Source of the DNA: Lytechinus pictus
Lineage: Eukaryota; Echinodermata; Echinoidea; Temnopleuroida; Toxopneustidae
Direction of reading: 5' to 3'
Assembly: GCF_037042905.1 (NCBI RefSeq)
Contig: NC_087249.1
Coordinates: forward strand, 15,991,901-16,055,900
Length of the DNA: 64,000 nt
Each line of letters opens with the position of its first letter. The stretch's first letter is position 1. Positions 12,230-25,900 of this stretch are shown piece after piece. The position numbers were made by a program, and so were the translations under genes. Under the pieces are notes generated by a model. The model had not been told where the DNA came from. It was given only the letters and a program-made list of their open reading frames with translations, and did no database searches.

Positions 12230-13289
12230 GGTGGGGCTAACCATGAATAGGCCTACTTATATCGATACATCAAACAGTCCTGGTGCAAATTTCAAAGGCG
12301 ATGTCTGTTTTTTTTTTTATCTAGTTCGATCTTGGGCGGTAATCTTATAGCAGGTTATTTATTTTGTCGTCCCCTCGGGTGGGATAAGTTCATCCGATAA
12401 GCTCCTCTAATATCAAGTACGAACGAGTTTTATCATTGATTCCCTCTGGATTTTTGACATTTTCCAAGTGCATCACTAAATGTCACTGCATAATACTACG
12501 CTGTCATTACTTCTAATGTGAACGATTATCAACCTCACTGCAAGTCTGGTAAAGCAATAATTCTGATATTTTCTAGTTTTTGAGCAATGTTGAATAGTTA
12601 ACCACTGTAGGCCGAAGGTGCCCATCCAAAATGATATATGTTCTTAGCCATTATATTTTCCTATTAGCTTATTGATGGACCTTTCAATCCCCTCTACGCT
12701 TACAAACACCCTTACACCCAAACGCACACCAAGCTTGCGCGCTCAAGCGGGAGTCTCTTTTTGTGGAGTTGATCAAATCAAATCCATTTTTTCCAGATGA
12801 CAAAATCAATTTCATGGACGTTGATGCCAACGATTTTGCTGAGATTGGAGATAAATTTCCAATACTTAAGTAGTAAAAACATTGGCAACATTCTGCAAGA
12901 ACGGGCCGGAAGCTTATACAACTTTTGCTTTTTTGCTTCGCCACTTCATTTTATAGTAAACACCTGTTACGCCACTTTATTTCGGTGTTTAGAATCAGGA
13001 ATTACAACAACATAAGAAGTCCAGTTTTGTTTCACTGGTAACCAAACCCAGCACCTAGGCAGATGCTGATGAAACGATGTCCGCATTCAATAACAAAAAA
13101 ATGAGCATTCAGAATTGATTGATTGATTTTATATGTGGAAATGAAGTTTCACTGTAGCTGTAAGGTTATTTGTACCTCGGTGGATAAAACTAATCGCTGA
13201 AGATTTCTAAAACATTAACGGATTATTATTTGTAATGTGTGAAATCACCCTGATCAGCACGAATTTGTTGCATATAGTGATCAGACCTG

Positions 13290-13437
13290 GGGCCCGTTTC
13301 ATAAAACATGTTATAATAACACATTTGCAATAACACTTTAAAGCTACTGAAATTCTTCGATTTGATTGGCTAATAATGAATTTTGCTATAGATATTGGGC
13401 ATTTGTTATTCTAACACGGCTTTGTGAAACGGGACCT
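13290..13437. repeat. Fold-back repeat (CCCGTTTCATAAAAC ends)
   Basis: GGGGCCCGTTTCATAAAACA at left, inverted as TTTGTGAAACGGGACC at right. Shares GCAATAACA.TTTAAAGCTACTGAAAT with 58926-59068. Confidence 0.6.
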
Positions 13438-14140
13438 TGGTGCTACAGTCACACCAACGATACCAACGACTTCCTAACCGAGGGCATGCCATTAGAAATA
13501 AGCTAATACCTTTTGGTCGCGCCCAAGTCTGTTTCATCTTGGTTGCGATCATGGCATTAGACTTTGTTAATAGAAATAAGAGACACCATCAAATGAATAA
13601 ATTTGCACGGCTCTACATAACACGAGAAGGTATACATGCATCTACAATATCCCGAATCTCTTTGTTTTGATTAAATTCATTCTGCGTGGGTTGAAACCCG
13701 TTCCATGCAGTTCTGCAGATTATGAATTTCAATGATGATAGTAATTACAATGATCAACATGGTCAATATATGCAATGTAGCTTTATTGCATGTAAGGGTT
13801 TACCTGCGTTTCTTAAACAGTATTTCAAATTTCAATCAACAATTGTGTGCTAGTTTTTAAATTGAAATATGACAAATGTGCATTGGTGTTTACAATCTCC
13901 ATAATCTCATTGTAATATATTTCATTACGTCTTCGTGGGCGAGAAAGGTCGGTATTATACTAAAGGATGATAATATCGTAAAGAATGCAATTTAATGCAT
14001 GATTCAGGTTCATGTCATATTTTGAACCACAATCGTTCATTATAAAAACTGAATTTAATAGGGGACTTAGTCGAGAGCCCTTTTGTGCAAATAACAGTGC
14101 ATATGTTTTCAGGGCCTGCCTGAAGATTTGGATCACTAAT

Positions 14141-14300
14141 ACCTCGGTCACATTTGCTCTACGGCGGCCGTACGGTGAGTCAAAACAGCCGTTTTATTCA
14201 TTATTATTCATACCACCTATATGTAGCTATGGTAGAAAAAAATTAAAACGCCTGTTTTCGACTCGCCGTATGGCCGCCGTAGAGCAAATGTGACCGAGGT
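14141..14300. mobile_element. MITE, 160 bp (ACCTCGGTCACATTTGC ends)
   Basis: Almost perfect inverted repeats of over 30 bases, beginning ACCTCGGTCACATTTGCTCT and containing CGGCGGCCGTACGG, around an AT-rich centre. Flanking TA at both sides. Confidence 0.8.
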
Positions 14301-15029
14301 ATAACTTATTCATATTTTTCAAACCCAGACGAGTCTCTGTGTCCTATTTAAGTGATTATGTGTCCATATATGTCTTGTAACATTTTGTCAGCACTGTGTG
14401 CGATTTTAAGCATCTTATTATGTTCTTATCATTGTTTATTTATTCATGTCTGACAATCGGGCTTTCCAATTCCCTCATTTAACATGTCTATGTGCCCTGT
14501 TTTTTGAAGAACAAATAAATATGAAATTAGAATTTTATGCCAATCAAAGGCTTCAATCTAACCGATTTTGAAAAAAAAATTATGATATTGTCGTATTGAA
14601 TTGAAATGATTCTCTGCCCAAATTAGCTGGCTTTAAGAGGTTGAGAATCATTGCGATTGAGGTACATGTACGTGGATGGTTTTATCGAAAGTATACATTA
14701 TTATAATTAAACATGCGATTTCTTGCACATTCCAGCATTTGTCTCCATGTCATCAATTTTATGTTAGTATGTACAAAAATACTGATCTGCTGAGTGTGTT
14801 CACAAGGCTTTTAAGTATCCCTCAGTGTACAAACCATGGACCTACACACTCTCGCATTAATTTGCAAGCGCGTACAGGCACACACCCACCCACAAACGAA
14901 CACTCCCTCAAAAGACATCAATCGAAGCGTCGCTTCCCTCATTCTCCTGGTTTTGTACCATAATTATGATCACATAGACACCAGAAGTTGTTCTTAAATA
15001 AATTTAGTAGGATGATGCTGTGATGAGGT

Positions 15030-15190
15030 CACTGGTGGTGGTGATGATGATGATGATAATGATGATTATGATGGTGATGATGATGTTAAATGATGGTGAT
15101 AATGATGATGATAATTATTATGATGATGATGATGATGATGGAGGTGATGATGATGATGATGATGATTATGATGAGGATGGTAATGATGTC
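15030..15190 (+). repeat. (GAT)n microsatellite
   Basis: Long run of GATGAT/GATAAT triplets. A second shorter run is at 15440-15500. The Asp/Met-rich or Ile-rich frames across it are not genes. Confidence 0.85.
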
Positions 15191-16613
15191 AAGATAAATA
15201 TATTCTGCTTCTTGTGGGAAAACTCTTGGTGGTATTGATAACACCGTTGGTGATAACACCGTTGGTGATAACAACGATAATTTTAATTTTGCTTGTACTG
15301 TAGTGGGGCGTTGGTGGTAAAGATGATTATACGGTTGCTGGGGTATGTTGGAGATTGCCGTCACTATCACGACAATAGTTATGCTTGCGTTAGAGTGATA
15401 ACTAAGATATCCATTGTTTTGAGGGCATGATGTTCACTATTAATGATGATGATGATTGCGATGATGATGATGATGATGATGATCACCATGATCATGATGA
15501 AATTTATCAGGTACTAGCAAAGTAGATTATCGCTTTGATGACAATACATGTGATAAATATGATTACAAAAAGTTATTGGCATTATTGATAAAGACCAGCA
15601 TCATCATGTAGGTGGTTTTGACAATTCGAGTATTTATTCGCGGTGACAAGGATCTACTTTCTAAATTGTGACAGAAATTAAACATTATGACTGTATATAG
15701 AACATGCACATTTTTATGCCCGGTTTTAGTCAAAACATAAACTATTTAGTAAATATAATAAAAAATACTTCTAAATACATAAAATATTATTGCGTGTGGA
15801 ACATACTATATTAACAGAAAACAAGATCCGCAAAAAAGTAAAGAAAGGAAGGACGAGATAAAGACAGAAAATAAAGGTACATGGGTGGACAGAACTCATC
15901 TACATGAGTATTAATCTTCAATATTTACGAGCGCTTCATAAGAACTGTTCAATGTAATTATCACAATGGTTAATGTTTATAATCATAATGATAAATGTTA
16001 ATGTTAATGATATGAGGTTAATATTCCTCATTCGTTGCGGATACACGAGTAACAACATACTAAAAATAAGCGAATTATGAGTATGATCCTTCGCCATAAA
16101 TAAGAAATAAAGAACATTCTTTTTATGATCTATATGCAACAAACAAGAAATCATAATCATCAGAAACTCATTGGCTCCATGAAACTTGGAAGAACGAATT
16201 AATTGTGAATTTACATTTATTGCTAAATCTAATCGAATCTTTCGAGGTAGCACTTCAGTCATCATTTGATTCCTCCCAATCCACATTACTCTATATAAGG
16301 AAGAAAAAGAAGTAGCAAACAAGAGTTATGCCGATATCATCTCTGTTTCACCCCCCCCCCCCCCCCCGCCTAATAACCCGTGTTAATAGAGGGCGCTCAA
16401 GTTTGACAGTGGCCACATTAAATAAAGCGATCTAGACGCGTAATATATACTTTTTTTCATTTTAATGAGTGTATATAACCCCCCTCCCCTGTTCATAATT
16501 ATGAAATGGGATCATGACTCAAACGTGTGACTAGTGATTTGTAAACTCCGGACTGAGCCACAGTGACAAACACATTTGAACCTCTATTAGCACTATGAGC
16601 AGCCTTGATGGGT

Positions 16614-16619
16614 TTTATT
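16614..16619 (-). promoter_or_regulatory. Candidate poly(A) signal of the RTK gene
   Basis: AATAAA on the minus strand about 85 bases past the stop codon. Position is typical, but the cleavage site is not known. Confidence 0.35.
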
Positions 16620-16703
16620 TTCTCAAAAATATGTATATTCAGGTTTCCTATAATGCACACGTATAATAATTTTCTTGTATTCTCTTGACTGTTGCTATTC
16701 GAT

Positions 16704-16922
16704 TCATTCCGTAATGTCAGTGTCGTGATATCGTTCATATTGTAGTCCTTGTGAATCGAACCGAGAATAATTTAAAGCGACGTCATTTGAATATGTCATT
16801 GTCCGCGAACTCGGCTGTCGTTCGAATTCCCAATCCTGCATGTTCACCGACTCGCCAGAGGCCCCCACGTCCCCATCTGGTCTTGTATCAAAGGAATGTG
16901 ATGTTTGCCCTGGTTTGGTATC
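16704..16922 (-). CDS. RTK last exon, C-terminal tail
   Basis: 73 codons including TGA at 16704-16706. Acceptor TTATTTCCAG. Hydrophilic tail with several Tyr (MTYSND, NYSRF, QYERYHD) that could be phosphorylation sites. Confidence 0.78.
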   Translation of the reverse strand, partial: DTKPGQTSHSFDTRPDGDVGASGESVNMQDWEFERQPSSRTMTYSNDVALNYSRFDSQGLQYERYHDTDITE

Positions 16923-19900
16923 CTGGAAATAAGGTAAAATACAATCAGTGTTTTTATTATTTATATTATTATCATTATTATTAGTAATAGTATTATATCA
17001 TTTTCATTATAATTATCATCACTATTATTACCATTATTATTACTATTGTTTTTATTCTTCTTATTATTATTACACTGTGAAAAATGAAGTGCTACTTTAG
17101 CACTTACAGTGCTTGTATAGTGACTGCACTTCGAGAGCTGATTTTCTAGTTTAAATTTGAACTAGAAAAACAGCACTCGAAGTGCAGTCACTATACAAGC
17201 ACTGTAAGTGCTAAATTAGCACTTCATTTTTACAGTGTATTATTACTATTATCATTATTAACATTATCGTAATCTTTTTATTTTTATCACATCATAAATG
17301 TAAGCATTAGTATTTTTACTGTCATTAATATAAATGCATGCTAAATAAGCTTGTCAAATAGCAATGCAATTTGTTTAAGTAGGCACATTCATACTCAAAT
17401 GAATATACATTTGTTTTTCTTTTTTTCTGTAAAGCCATAATAAGAACAATTATTGGGTAACATGGTGGTTTTTAAGGTTGGTGTTAATTATTTAATGGAT
17501 ATGGACAACCCCAACAGTGATTATTACTGGCAGACGTGGCGAAACAAAAAGAAAATGTGTGTCTATTATGTTTCTATGACAACAAAAAAGAAGTATTAGT
17601 AAATTTATATAAAATATCCTTTTTGTACATAGTCTAACTTACCTCGGGATTATCAACTTGAAGATAATCCGCCGGGTTTGCTAAGGAAATATTATCATCA
17701 AAGAAATTGAGGAGATCCCCAAACGATGGACGACCGGCAGGCATCTCATCCCAGCATAGTAACATCTTCTCGTACCTTCAGTAACAAGAGTTAATAAGGT
17801 AGGACTGCATTTGGGTATTGTGAACATTATTTGTCTGATGATAATTTGGCTAAATCTTCATAACCTTCGTCGACGTGTCAATATTTTGTCATGTGCATTT
17901 TCTGAAGCAAGAAATGCGCGGTTATGTGAACTAGATATTGGCAAGGCTCAATTGATATTTAGAGCGAAGATAATTTTACACACTCAAGGACATGATCCAA
18001 AGTCTTATGATAGCTTTGGCATGATTGGCCCCTAAATTGCATTGAAAATGATTCTTGTTTATGATTTCCTTTGGTGGTGTACGATATACGTCTGCATTTC
18101 AGCAGATAGATATTACTGATTAATTGTAACTTTGTCATTAGAGCATCGTTTATCAGTAAAAAGAAATTAATGTTTCCTCCCCCCTTAGTAGTTATAAATG
18201 GCAACAATATTTTACATAAAAGCTGCGCTATACAAATTTATCATTATTATTATTATTGCAGGAATAAGAATGATCGGGATATGCAAATAGCCCGCATTGA
18301 CATACACATGGACCATCTGGAAGTTCCACAGATATATTGTTGTTCCAGATTCCCTTTCACAAAACAAAAATCACACTTGGCGATCGCGCATTTGCACTTG
18401 CTGCCCCACACTTTAGAATAGCCTGCCAATTGACATAAGAAGTTCTCCATCACTTACTATCTTCAAATCGAAATCGAAATCATATCTCTTTCATCATTCT
18501 GTGTACACATATAATGAAATAAAACGAGCTCAGAACTAGCGCAGCTGAAATATTTTACATAAAAGCTGCGCTATACAAATTTATCATTATTATTATTATC
18601 TCCTGCTCAAGCCTCGATCGCATGTCTCATGTAAAAGGGCCATGGAACCTACGTCTTACAATAAGCTCGTTGTCCGTAGTATCCGGTCGTAGTAATTAAT
18701 TATTCAGTACCAAAATAAGGGTTAGATCTATTTCTTATTAGACATCGATTATGTTTCCTATTTATTTCCAACTATTTACATCTGAGAATAGTCTTTAATC
18801 CTTACACGTTATCTGGACAGTTATCTGGTTTCCCCATCCGGTAGCCGTCCCGTACTCGCCGAATAACCTCACGTCTATCTATGTCTTTGTAAGGCACTTC
18901 ACCGTTTGTGAAGATCTCATACAACACGACTCCATACGACCATCTAAAAATGATAATGACGGACAGGAATTAGGTATATATACAGTGCGTCCCAGAAAAA
19001 ACGAAACCGAGATTTAGCGATGATTTATCATAACTTAATCATAAATACAATGTACAAATGACCTACCATTGTAAAGCTTAGAATCTCCTCTTTCATCTGA
19101 TATTACTTAGATTATTCCTCATTCACGCATGAGTGAGCAAAAACAATTTGAAGAAAGGATACCAAAATTCCATTTGGCGGGTCGTATCTGAATTTCAAAA
19201 AAAAATCACATGCCTAAAAGTTCAATATCTGCTCTTTTATTTTATACCTTAATCACAGCAAATGGTCAAGAAGTAAAAAAGTTATGTTCCCTCGAAAAAG
19301 TGCTCGTTTTTCCATAATTTCATTAAATAAACGTGTCTTCACTGGTTTCCCACAGAAGCTATCGCACGGTTAACGAAATACTTAATGCATGGCTGATCGT
19401 CAACAAAACGGAGTGTCGAGTGAGTTTGAACGCTAGCCTGTTATGATAAATCATCGATAAATCTCGGTTTCGTTTTTTTGTGTGAGCACTGTATATAATA
19501 TGTACATACATATACACGCCAATTGTCTATTTGTGTGTGAGTGTGATGGGATGGTGTGTATGTGTGTTTGTTTATTTAGTTCTTGGTAGGTGATTCTCGG
19601 GCGCCACGTAACATATTTTGCTTACGCCATTGTTGAAGTCGAAGTTAAATGGAATATCGGATAATATTTAAGAATCATTATGTATTATCCATTTGCGTGA
19701 AATAAGTTATTTCCACTTTTAAAATGCATTAAACAGATAAGGGACATGTGACAGCATATTCATGTAAACATGGTAATCGTCTATGCTAAATTGATGAAAT
19801 AATCCCTTAAAATAAGATTATCATATCCAGAAAGATCTTTATTAATTCGCAAATCATGATTCGTGGGACAATTCCCTAGGGTCACTATTAGCATTATTAG

Positions 19901-22900
19901 GGGTATAGAGGTATCCATTTCAAAACAAATCCCACTGGCAATGTATAATGGAATTATTGCTTTTGGTTAAATATTATAGTTTGTAAAACTCCTCTTTGGT
20001 ATATCACAAGCCCAAGACTCAACAGATCAAAGAACAAGCCAACAAATCGCTCAAGAACTGCAGCGACCACTCCCATATATTAAAACCGCTCTCATATTGC
20101 ACTGAAACTAAGTTTCATAAAAGGGGAATGAAACCTTTGGAACGAGTTGGCTTTTGTAAAAAGAGAAAGATCAAAGAAAGTTTGAGAAAAATCGGACAAA
20201 TAATGAGAAAGTTAGGAGCATTTGAATATTGCGATCAGTAATGCTATGGAAATCCTCAAATCGGTAAAGCGACAACTATTTGCGTTGTCACATGCATGTG
20301 AACAACTTTTCCTTTTATAGACTATAAAATACCACGAAAATTGTGTCCTTACCTTTTCATAGGGTGATACCAATTCTTTATCCATAATGTATTTTTTTTT
20401 AAATCTGTATTACATGCCCTCCTATAAAAAGAATACATGATCTACTGATAGATGTGAGAAAAGAGGCAGTTTTAGTGAAATATATAGAAAAGTAATGGGA
20501 AAGTTGTTCACATGTGACATCACACTTTTGTCGCATTGCTAATAGGAGGATCTGCATTACAACAATGATCTAAACTTCAAATGCTCATAATTTTCTTATT
20601 ATTCATTCAATTATCTCAAACTTTCGTTTATCTCTTTCTTTGATTTTTCTGTTTTTGGACAAGCTTTCTTGTTTCAAGGGTTTCATTTTCCTTTAAAAAA
20701 CTGACATGTCACTCTGAATGGTACATTTTCCCTCAAGGTTTGTTTCCAGGCTGGCCCACTTGACGGGACGCTTTCTGTCTAGCGACAACCGTTGGTAACC
20801 AACTTCGTAGACGTCGCTGCTAAGACCAAAGTCTGATATCTTTACCACAAGGTTTGAACCGACCAATATGTTTCTCGCGGCTAGGTCGCCGTGGTAGAAC
20901 CGCCGAGAAGAAATGTATACCTGGATAATGGATTATTCATGAATGGGAATTATCTTAATATGCGTACCATCAATATTTTCGATTATTTCTTTCAAATCAA
21001 TTCAGCTATTATTATGTATTGTACAACGCCTACTTAGCTTGTTGTACGCGAGCAAATGGGAGGCTGCATGTCAAACATTCGTACCGTTGCACAAAAGACG
21101 TACCATCCAAAATGTACCGTCCAAAATGCACCGTTGCACGGCCTTAGGAGGTGACGTCACAATACGATTTAATTCATTGCGCTCAGTAAAAATGAACAAT
21201 ACGCGTATAAGCCTGCTGGCTAAATGCGCAAGGCTGCCCAAGGTCATGTGGGCTTGTGGGATTTTGCTTTCTGCTTTCGGTATTTTTGCTCCCTTATCAT
21301 AGATTACTATAGGGATAACTCTTCGTTTTTTCATATGTTTTGTAAATTCCGAGGCGTTGTACAACACAAATAGCGAATAGGCATGAGTGCGATGGCGCGA
21401 GATTTCGCATGAGGTGAAAGAAAGAAACGCTCTATTCAACTCGGCTAACGCCGAGTTGAATAGAGCATATGTCTTTCACCAACGAACGTAGAGGGCAGCA
21501 ACACACAAGCGTGTTGCTCTAAGGAAGGTCAACTCCGCTCGAATTTTGTGACCACTTTAAAAAATAAGGTGGGGTTTTGGGAAATTTGTCGAGTTGATTT
21601 TTTTTCATTTGTTAATTTCAAATATTTTTTAATGAACAATTATTAGATCGGTTATTCTGGGTATAAATATTAAAAATATTATTTTCATTTTTAAAGAAAA
21701 TATTTAGCTTAAATAATCATGATTTTGACATTTTTCCTCATTTTGGAATATTAAGCCTGTAACGAGGATACCTCATATCTCTTATTTTCTTCTGCTGAAT
21801 TTCGCTGCACCACTAATAAATGCATAGACAACCACCGTAATAATCGAGGTCATTTTTCTGGCCTGGGTGCGCCGAGTCTTGCCCGGTCGCGCAGCTAGCT
21901 AGTGACGTTGATGATGCGCTGGGGCTTCAGGCGACTCGTCATAGATCTAGCAACTTAGACAATGACGTCTAATTTGCCTGGCCTGATTTGAAGTGTAATG
22001 GCTTCAGGGCTGATGTTTATCAACGATGATTGTTCAAGGTTAGATTTCAAATTTTAAATGTCATTTGACTTTTAAGTCTATAAATCTGAAATAAAGGCGC
22101 TGTATCCCCGAAATCCGGGTCTAAATTTCAACTCTGAGTCCGAGACCATGGCATGGACGGCGAAAAAACAACCCATGCATCGGATGCATTGCATTGGCTG
22201 CGCGCTGCGCTGCAGCTGCACTGTGATGATGGGTTCAGCGAAGAGCTCAGAGAAAATAAGGTGGTTATATTCAATCCCGAAATGCTTTGCGAGTGGTCAC
22301 AAAATCGTCTCGACGCAAATCACCTAATACAGCCGTCTGGTGAAATCGCTGATAACAACAATCACCGATTTGGTAATGATTTTAGTTTCCTGAAACTTAT
22401 ATTTGTAAAGTTTTAAATATCAAAGTATGTTTTTATATGTATGTATATTCCTCAACATATTTTTTAAGTTATCTTTGATATTGTTGTAGTCATATTCTTT
22501 CATATTCGTTTTTTGATCGCTACTTATTTGTTGTTGTATTGGATCGGCATTTGATTTCGTTGGCATGAACAATAAAATACGCGCGCAGCTCAGCTGCATG
22601 CGCGTATCGAGTTGACCTTCCTTATAGCAACACGCTTGTGTGTTGCTGCCCTCTACGTTCGTTGTCTTTCACCTCATGCGAAATATCGCGCCATCGCACT
22701 CATGCCTATTCGCTATTTGTATACCATCTAATCTAATACCGAAATGTTGCTTTGCTTGATTCGTGAAATGTTGGGCCAAAGATGGCTAGATTATAACCTC
22801 ACCAAATGATGCGAGAATTAGAAAATGCATAACAATTGGATAATGGGGCTACATGTCCAAATCTCCTTGCTCATGAGAACCACTGTCGATTGCTAAATAT

Positions 22901-25900
22901 TAAATCCCCTATGCCAACCCATTTTTCTATAATACAATGGATATTATGCCAGACTTATAAAGCAGAAAGGAGTCAAACAGATTTGAGAGCTTACCATTCC
23001 ATTTGCTATCTGCCTTGCAATCTGGTATCGTTGCAGATTTGAAATATCGTATACAGCGTCCCTTCCGATGTGCTCAGGCTATTTGAGAATATCAATTACA
23101 CAAAAATAACTAAAGCTATTTGTGAAATCAACCATTCTCATTGATAATTTTGAGAACGTTTTTATCTTCACATGAAATACTTCATTAATAGTCATTCGAA
23201 TGTGTATAATTTATAATCAATTTACATGATTATGTAATAAGAATCACTAAAAACAAAGATTGAAAACAAATTTTTTTTTGAAAAAAAAAAACATTGTCAT
23301 GATTATGTAATAGCGAATAAAGCTATGGAACAACGGGCTCGAATATAATGGGATAAAAGATTCACGCAAAACATACAAATTGACTAAATTTTGTATATCG
23401 AAGTTCACCTTTGAAGTACACATAATGACACCATTAATGGAGTTCACATCCTATTTCATATCGTGAAAACAAACGTATTCATCAAATTATTTTAACAAAG
23501 TACGTAACCACACACATTTGCATTATTTGTGTATGAATTACACGATTGCCAAGGAAGGGATAAATTTCGGAATCCTTTACCCATCCCTTTTATTTTTTCT
23601 AAGCATTTTATCTATTACTTAATAATAATCCAAGAATGGGTGTTTATTTCTAAGGATGTTGTTTACCTTGTTGCATTTTCTCAAAAAATGAAGTAAATCT
23701 CCGTATTCTAGTAACTCGGTGATTATATAGTAGGGGTACTTGACCGTGCAGCACGCAATAATCTCTATTACATTCTGATGTTGACCAATCTCGATCATCA
23801 GGTGAATCTCGTTTAGGAAATCACTTTTCATGAGGTCTGATACATCGTCTAGAAGGTAAAGGAGAAAGTTAAAAAAATAGTCAGGATTTGTATTTTCCAT
23901 TGCCTATATTTTGTTTATTGTATCAAATAAACGATTGTAATATTATGGCGCGTGTAAACTAGATTTAAACCGTTTCCTAATTTGAACTCTTTTTTTCTGT
24001 TTATGAAATGTTGCATTTAAAACCTGAGAAATGTGTTCGGAAGGTTCCGTGAATGTATGACTTCAGTAAAATTAAGCATAGCTACTAATTTGTGGAAGTA
24101 AATTAATTGCGTTGGAAGTATTTTTATTTGCACTGATTTGTTTTTGTGTGTGTGTGGTTGTGGGATGATACATGTAGATCTCAAAATAGCAATGTCTCCG
24201 ATTTTCTTTTCTTCACTTCCTTTGATAAAATTCGGAATTGGCATACCTTTCACGGTTTTCACAGCGACGGTGACATGTCTTCGCGGTTCTGTTCGCCTGA
24301 GAAGTGTACCACGATAAACTACTCCAAACTGGCCAGAACCAAGTTGTTCTCCTCTCTCCACATCTTTATGGTTAACCTCCTTTTTCTTGAATATAGGGTC
24401 GATATCAACGATTACTATAGGAAAATATGATACAGAGATAACAGTGTGCTTGGACTATTGATGCATGAGAGTATAAATTGGGGCCTTAACTGGTTAAGGA
24501 CGAAAGTATCAGGTACTCCACAGGCGCGTAGCCAGGGGGGCGGTGGGGGCGGTCGCCCCCCCCCCCCCAAAAAAAAAAAAAACGTCCCCAAAAAGAAAAA
24601 AAAAGAAGGGAAAAAAGAGAGGAGAAAAGGAAAAGGGAAGGGAGGAAAGGGAAGAAAGGTAGCTTTGTGTTTTTTTTTCTTTTTATTCTTTTTTTTTCTC
24701 AAAAGAGAAACTCCTTCACTCTTGCTCTAAATTTATGATTATGAATTTTGCTTCCGCGCTGCGCGCGGTTAAATGAAAATATTGAAGATCTCCATTGTTT
24801 CCCCCCACCCTTTCTCTAACCCTGTTTTTCTACCTCAGCTATATGTGTTTATTGCCAGTTAAAGTTCAAATGTATACATTAGGGCATGGAATTAGAATAA
24901 GGTTAGGCCGAAGTATATGAAGTTATCTTTTTTTTTAATTGATCGCGCTGGTCGGGTCGGCTCCGGGCGGGTAAAATCTTTATATCAATTTCTGCCGTCA
25001 CCTCCATAAAGTCAACTTCTCCCGCTTTTCAGCTCATTACTAAACAACCATAATTTTTGGGGCATACAGGTTCCTAATCCAAAAAGAGGAAGGTATACAA
25101 TTCGTATCGTATAAGGGTATTAAATAAAAAAGTACAATAATTTTTATCAAATTCTATTCAACTTCATGTCATTTCCCTGTACATTCATCTCCTGTCCTGT
25201 TTTTCGCCCTCAGTTTGAAATTTTGAATGACTCTTAAGTTTCTTTATAATTCAAAATGAAGCGTTTTAGGATAAGTCAAAGAAATTAGGCATCCTTTTTA
25301 TATAATTTCAATAAATCACAGAAGTTTCAACTTTTTGCGCACTATTTTCCTTTTAATGAAATTCAATAATCTTAGAAAATTAATTGAATTAGAGCCGATG
25401 GGGTATTGGAGATATCTGCATTATTTTGATGAAACATCCGCATTTTGAAATTTCAGAGTTTCGTTGCTCTGCGCGGGGAGGAATATCTTCCTCCTGGCAT
25501 ATACACTTCTTCTCCTCTGTTTTGCGAATTAAAGATATGCACTGTCGCTAAATTGTTTGTAATCAAATCTGATCTTTCCAAGGGAAGTATTCAATATATG
25601 TTTGAGAATATTCTTTTCTCGGGACCCTTCTCATGGCAAAAAATTGATAAAACGCTTTAGCTTCCGCACTTCGCGCGGGGTTATTATCATTTTAATTTCC
25701 TCCATTGTATTCCTTTTTTTGTGCGTTCACAATCTTTTTTGAAAACAAGGTTCATGAAAACCAGGTTCAAAATCACAATATAGTCAACTGAATTGGAGCT
25801 GATATAGATACTAGAGACAAGAGAGACGACTCCTTTTCATTTTAATTTTTGAAACACCAAAAGCTTCGTGCTTCGCGCGGGAGGGAGAAACTCCCCCTCC

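Larger units (their letters stand above)
12230..16703. other. Intergenic region between convergent genes
   Basis: Holds the 3' flank of the ligand gene and the 3' flank of the kinase gene. Two fold-back repeats (13290, 14141), GAT microsatellites and a C run at about 16350 are visible. No exon with family motifs was found. Confidence 0.5.

Noticed and set aside
15020-15370. Asp/Met-rich and Ile-rich frames
   Set aside because: They are the (GAT)n microsatellite read in different frames.
22153-22416. 87-codon plus-strand frame as a gene
   Set aside because: It lies inside a fold-back insertion in an intron and shows no family motif or splice context.
24415-24730. Overlapping Lys-rich (plus) and Pro/Phe-rich (minus) frames
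   Set aside because: They translate homopolymer and GA-rich repeat sequence; no splice structure or domain.
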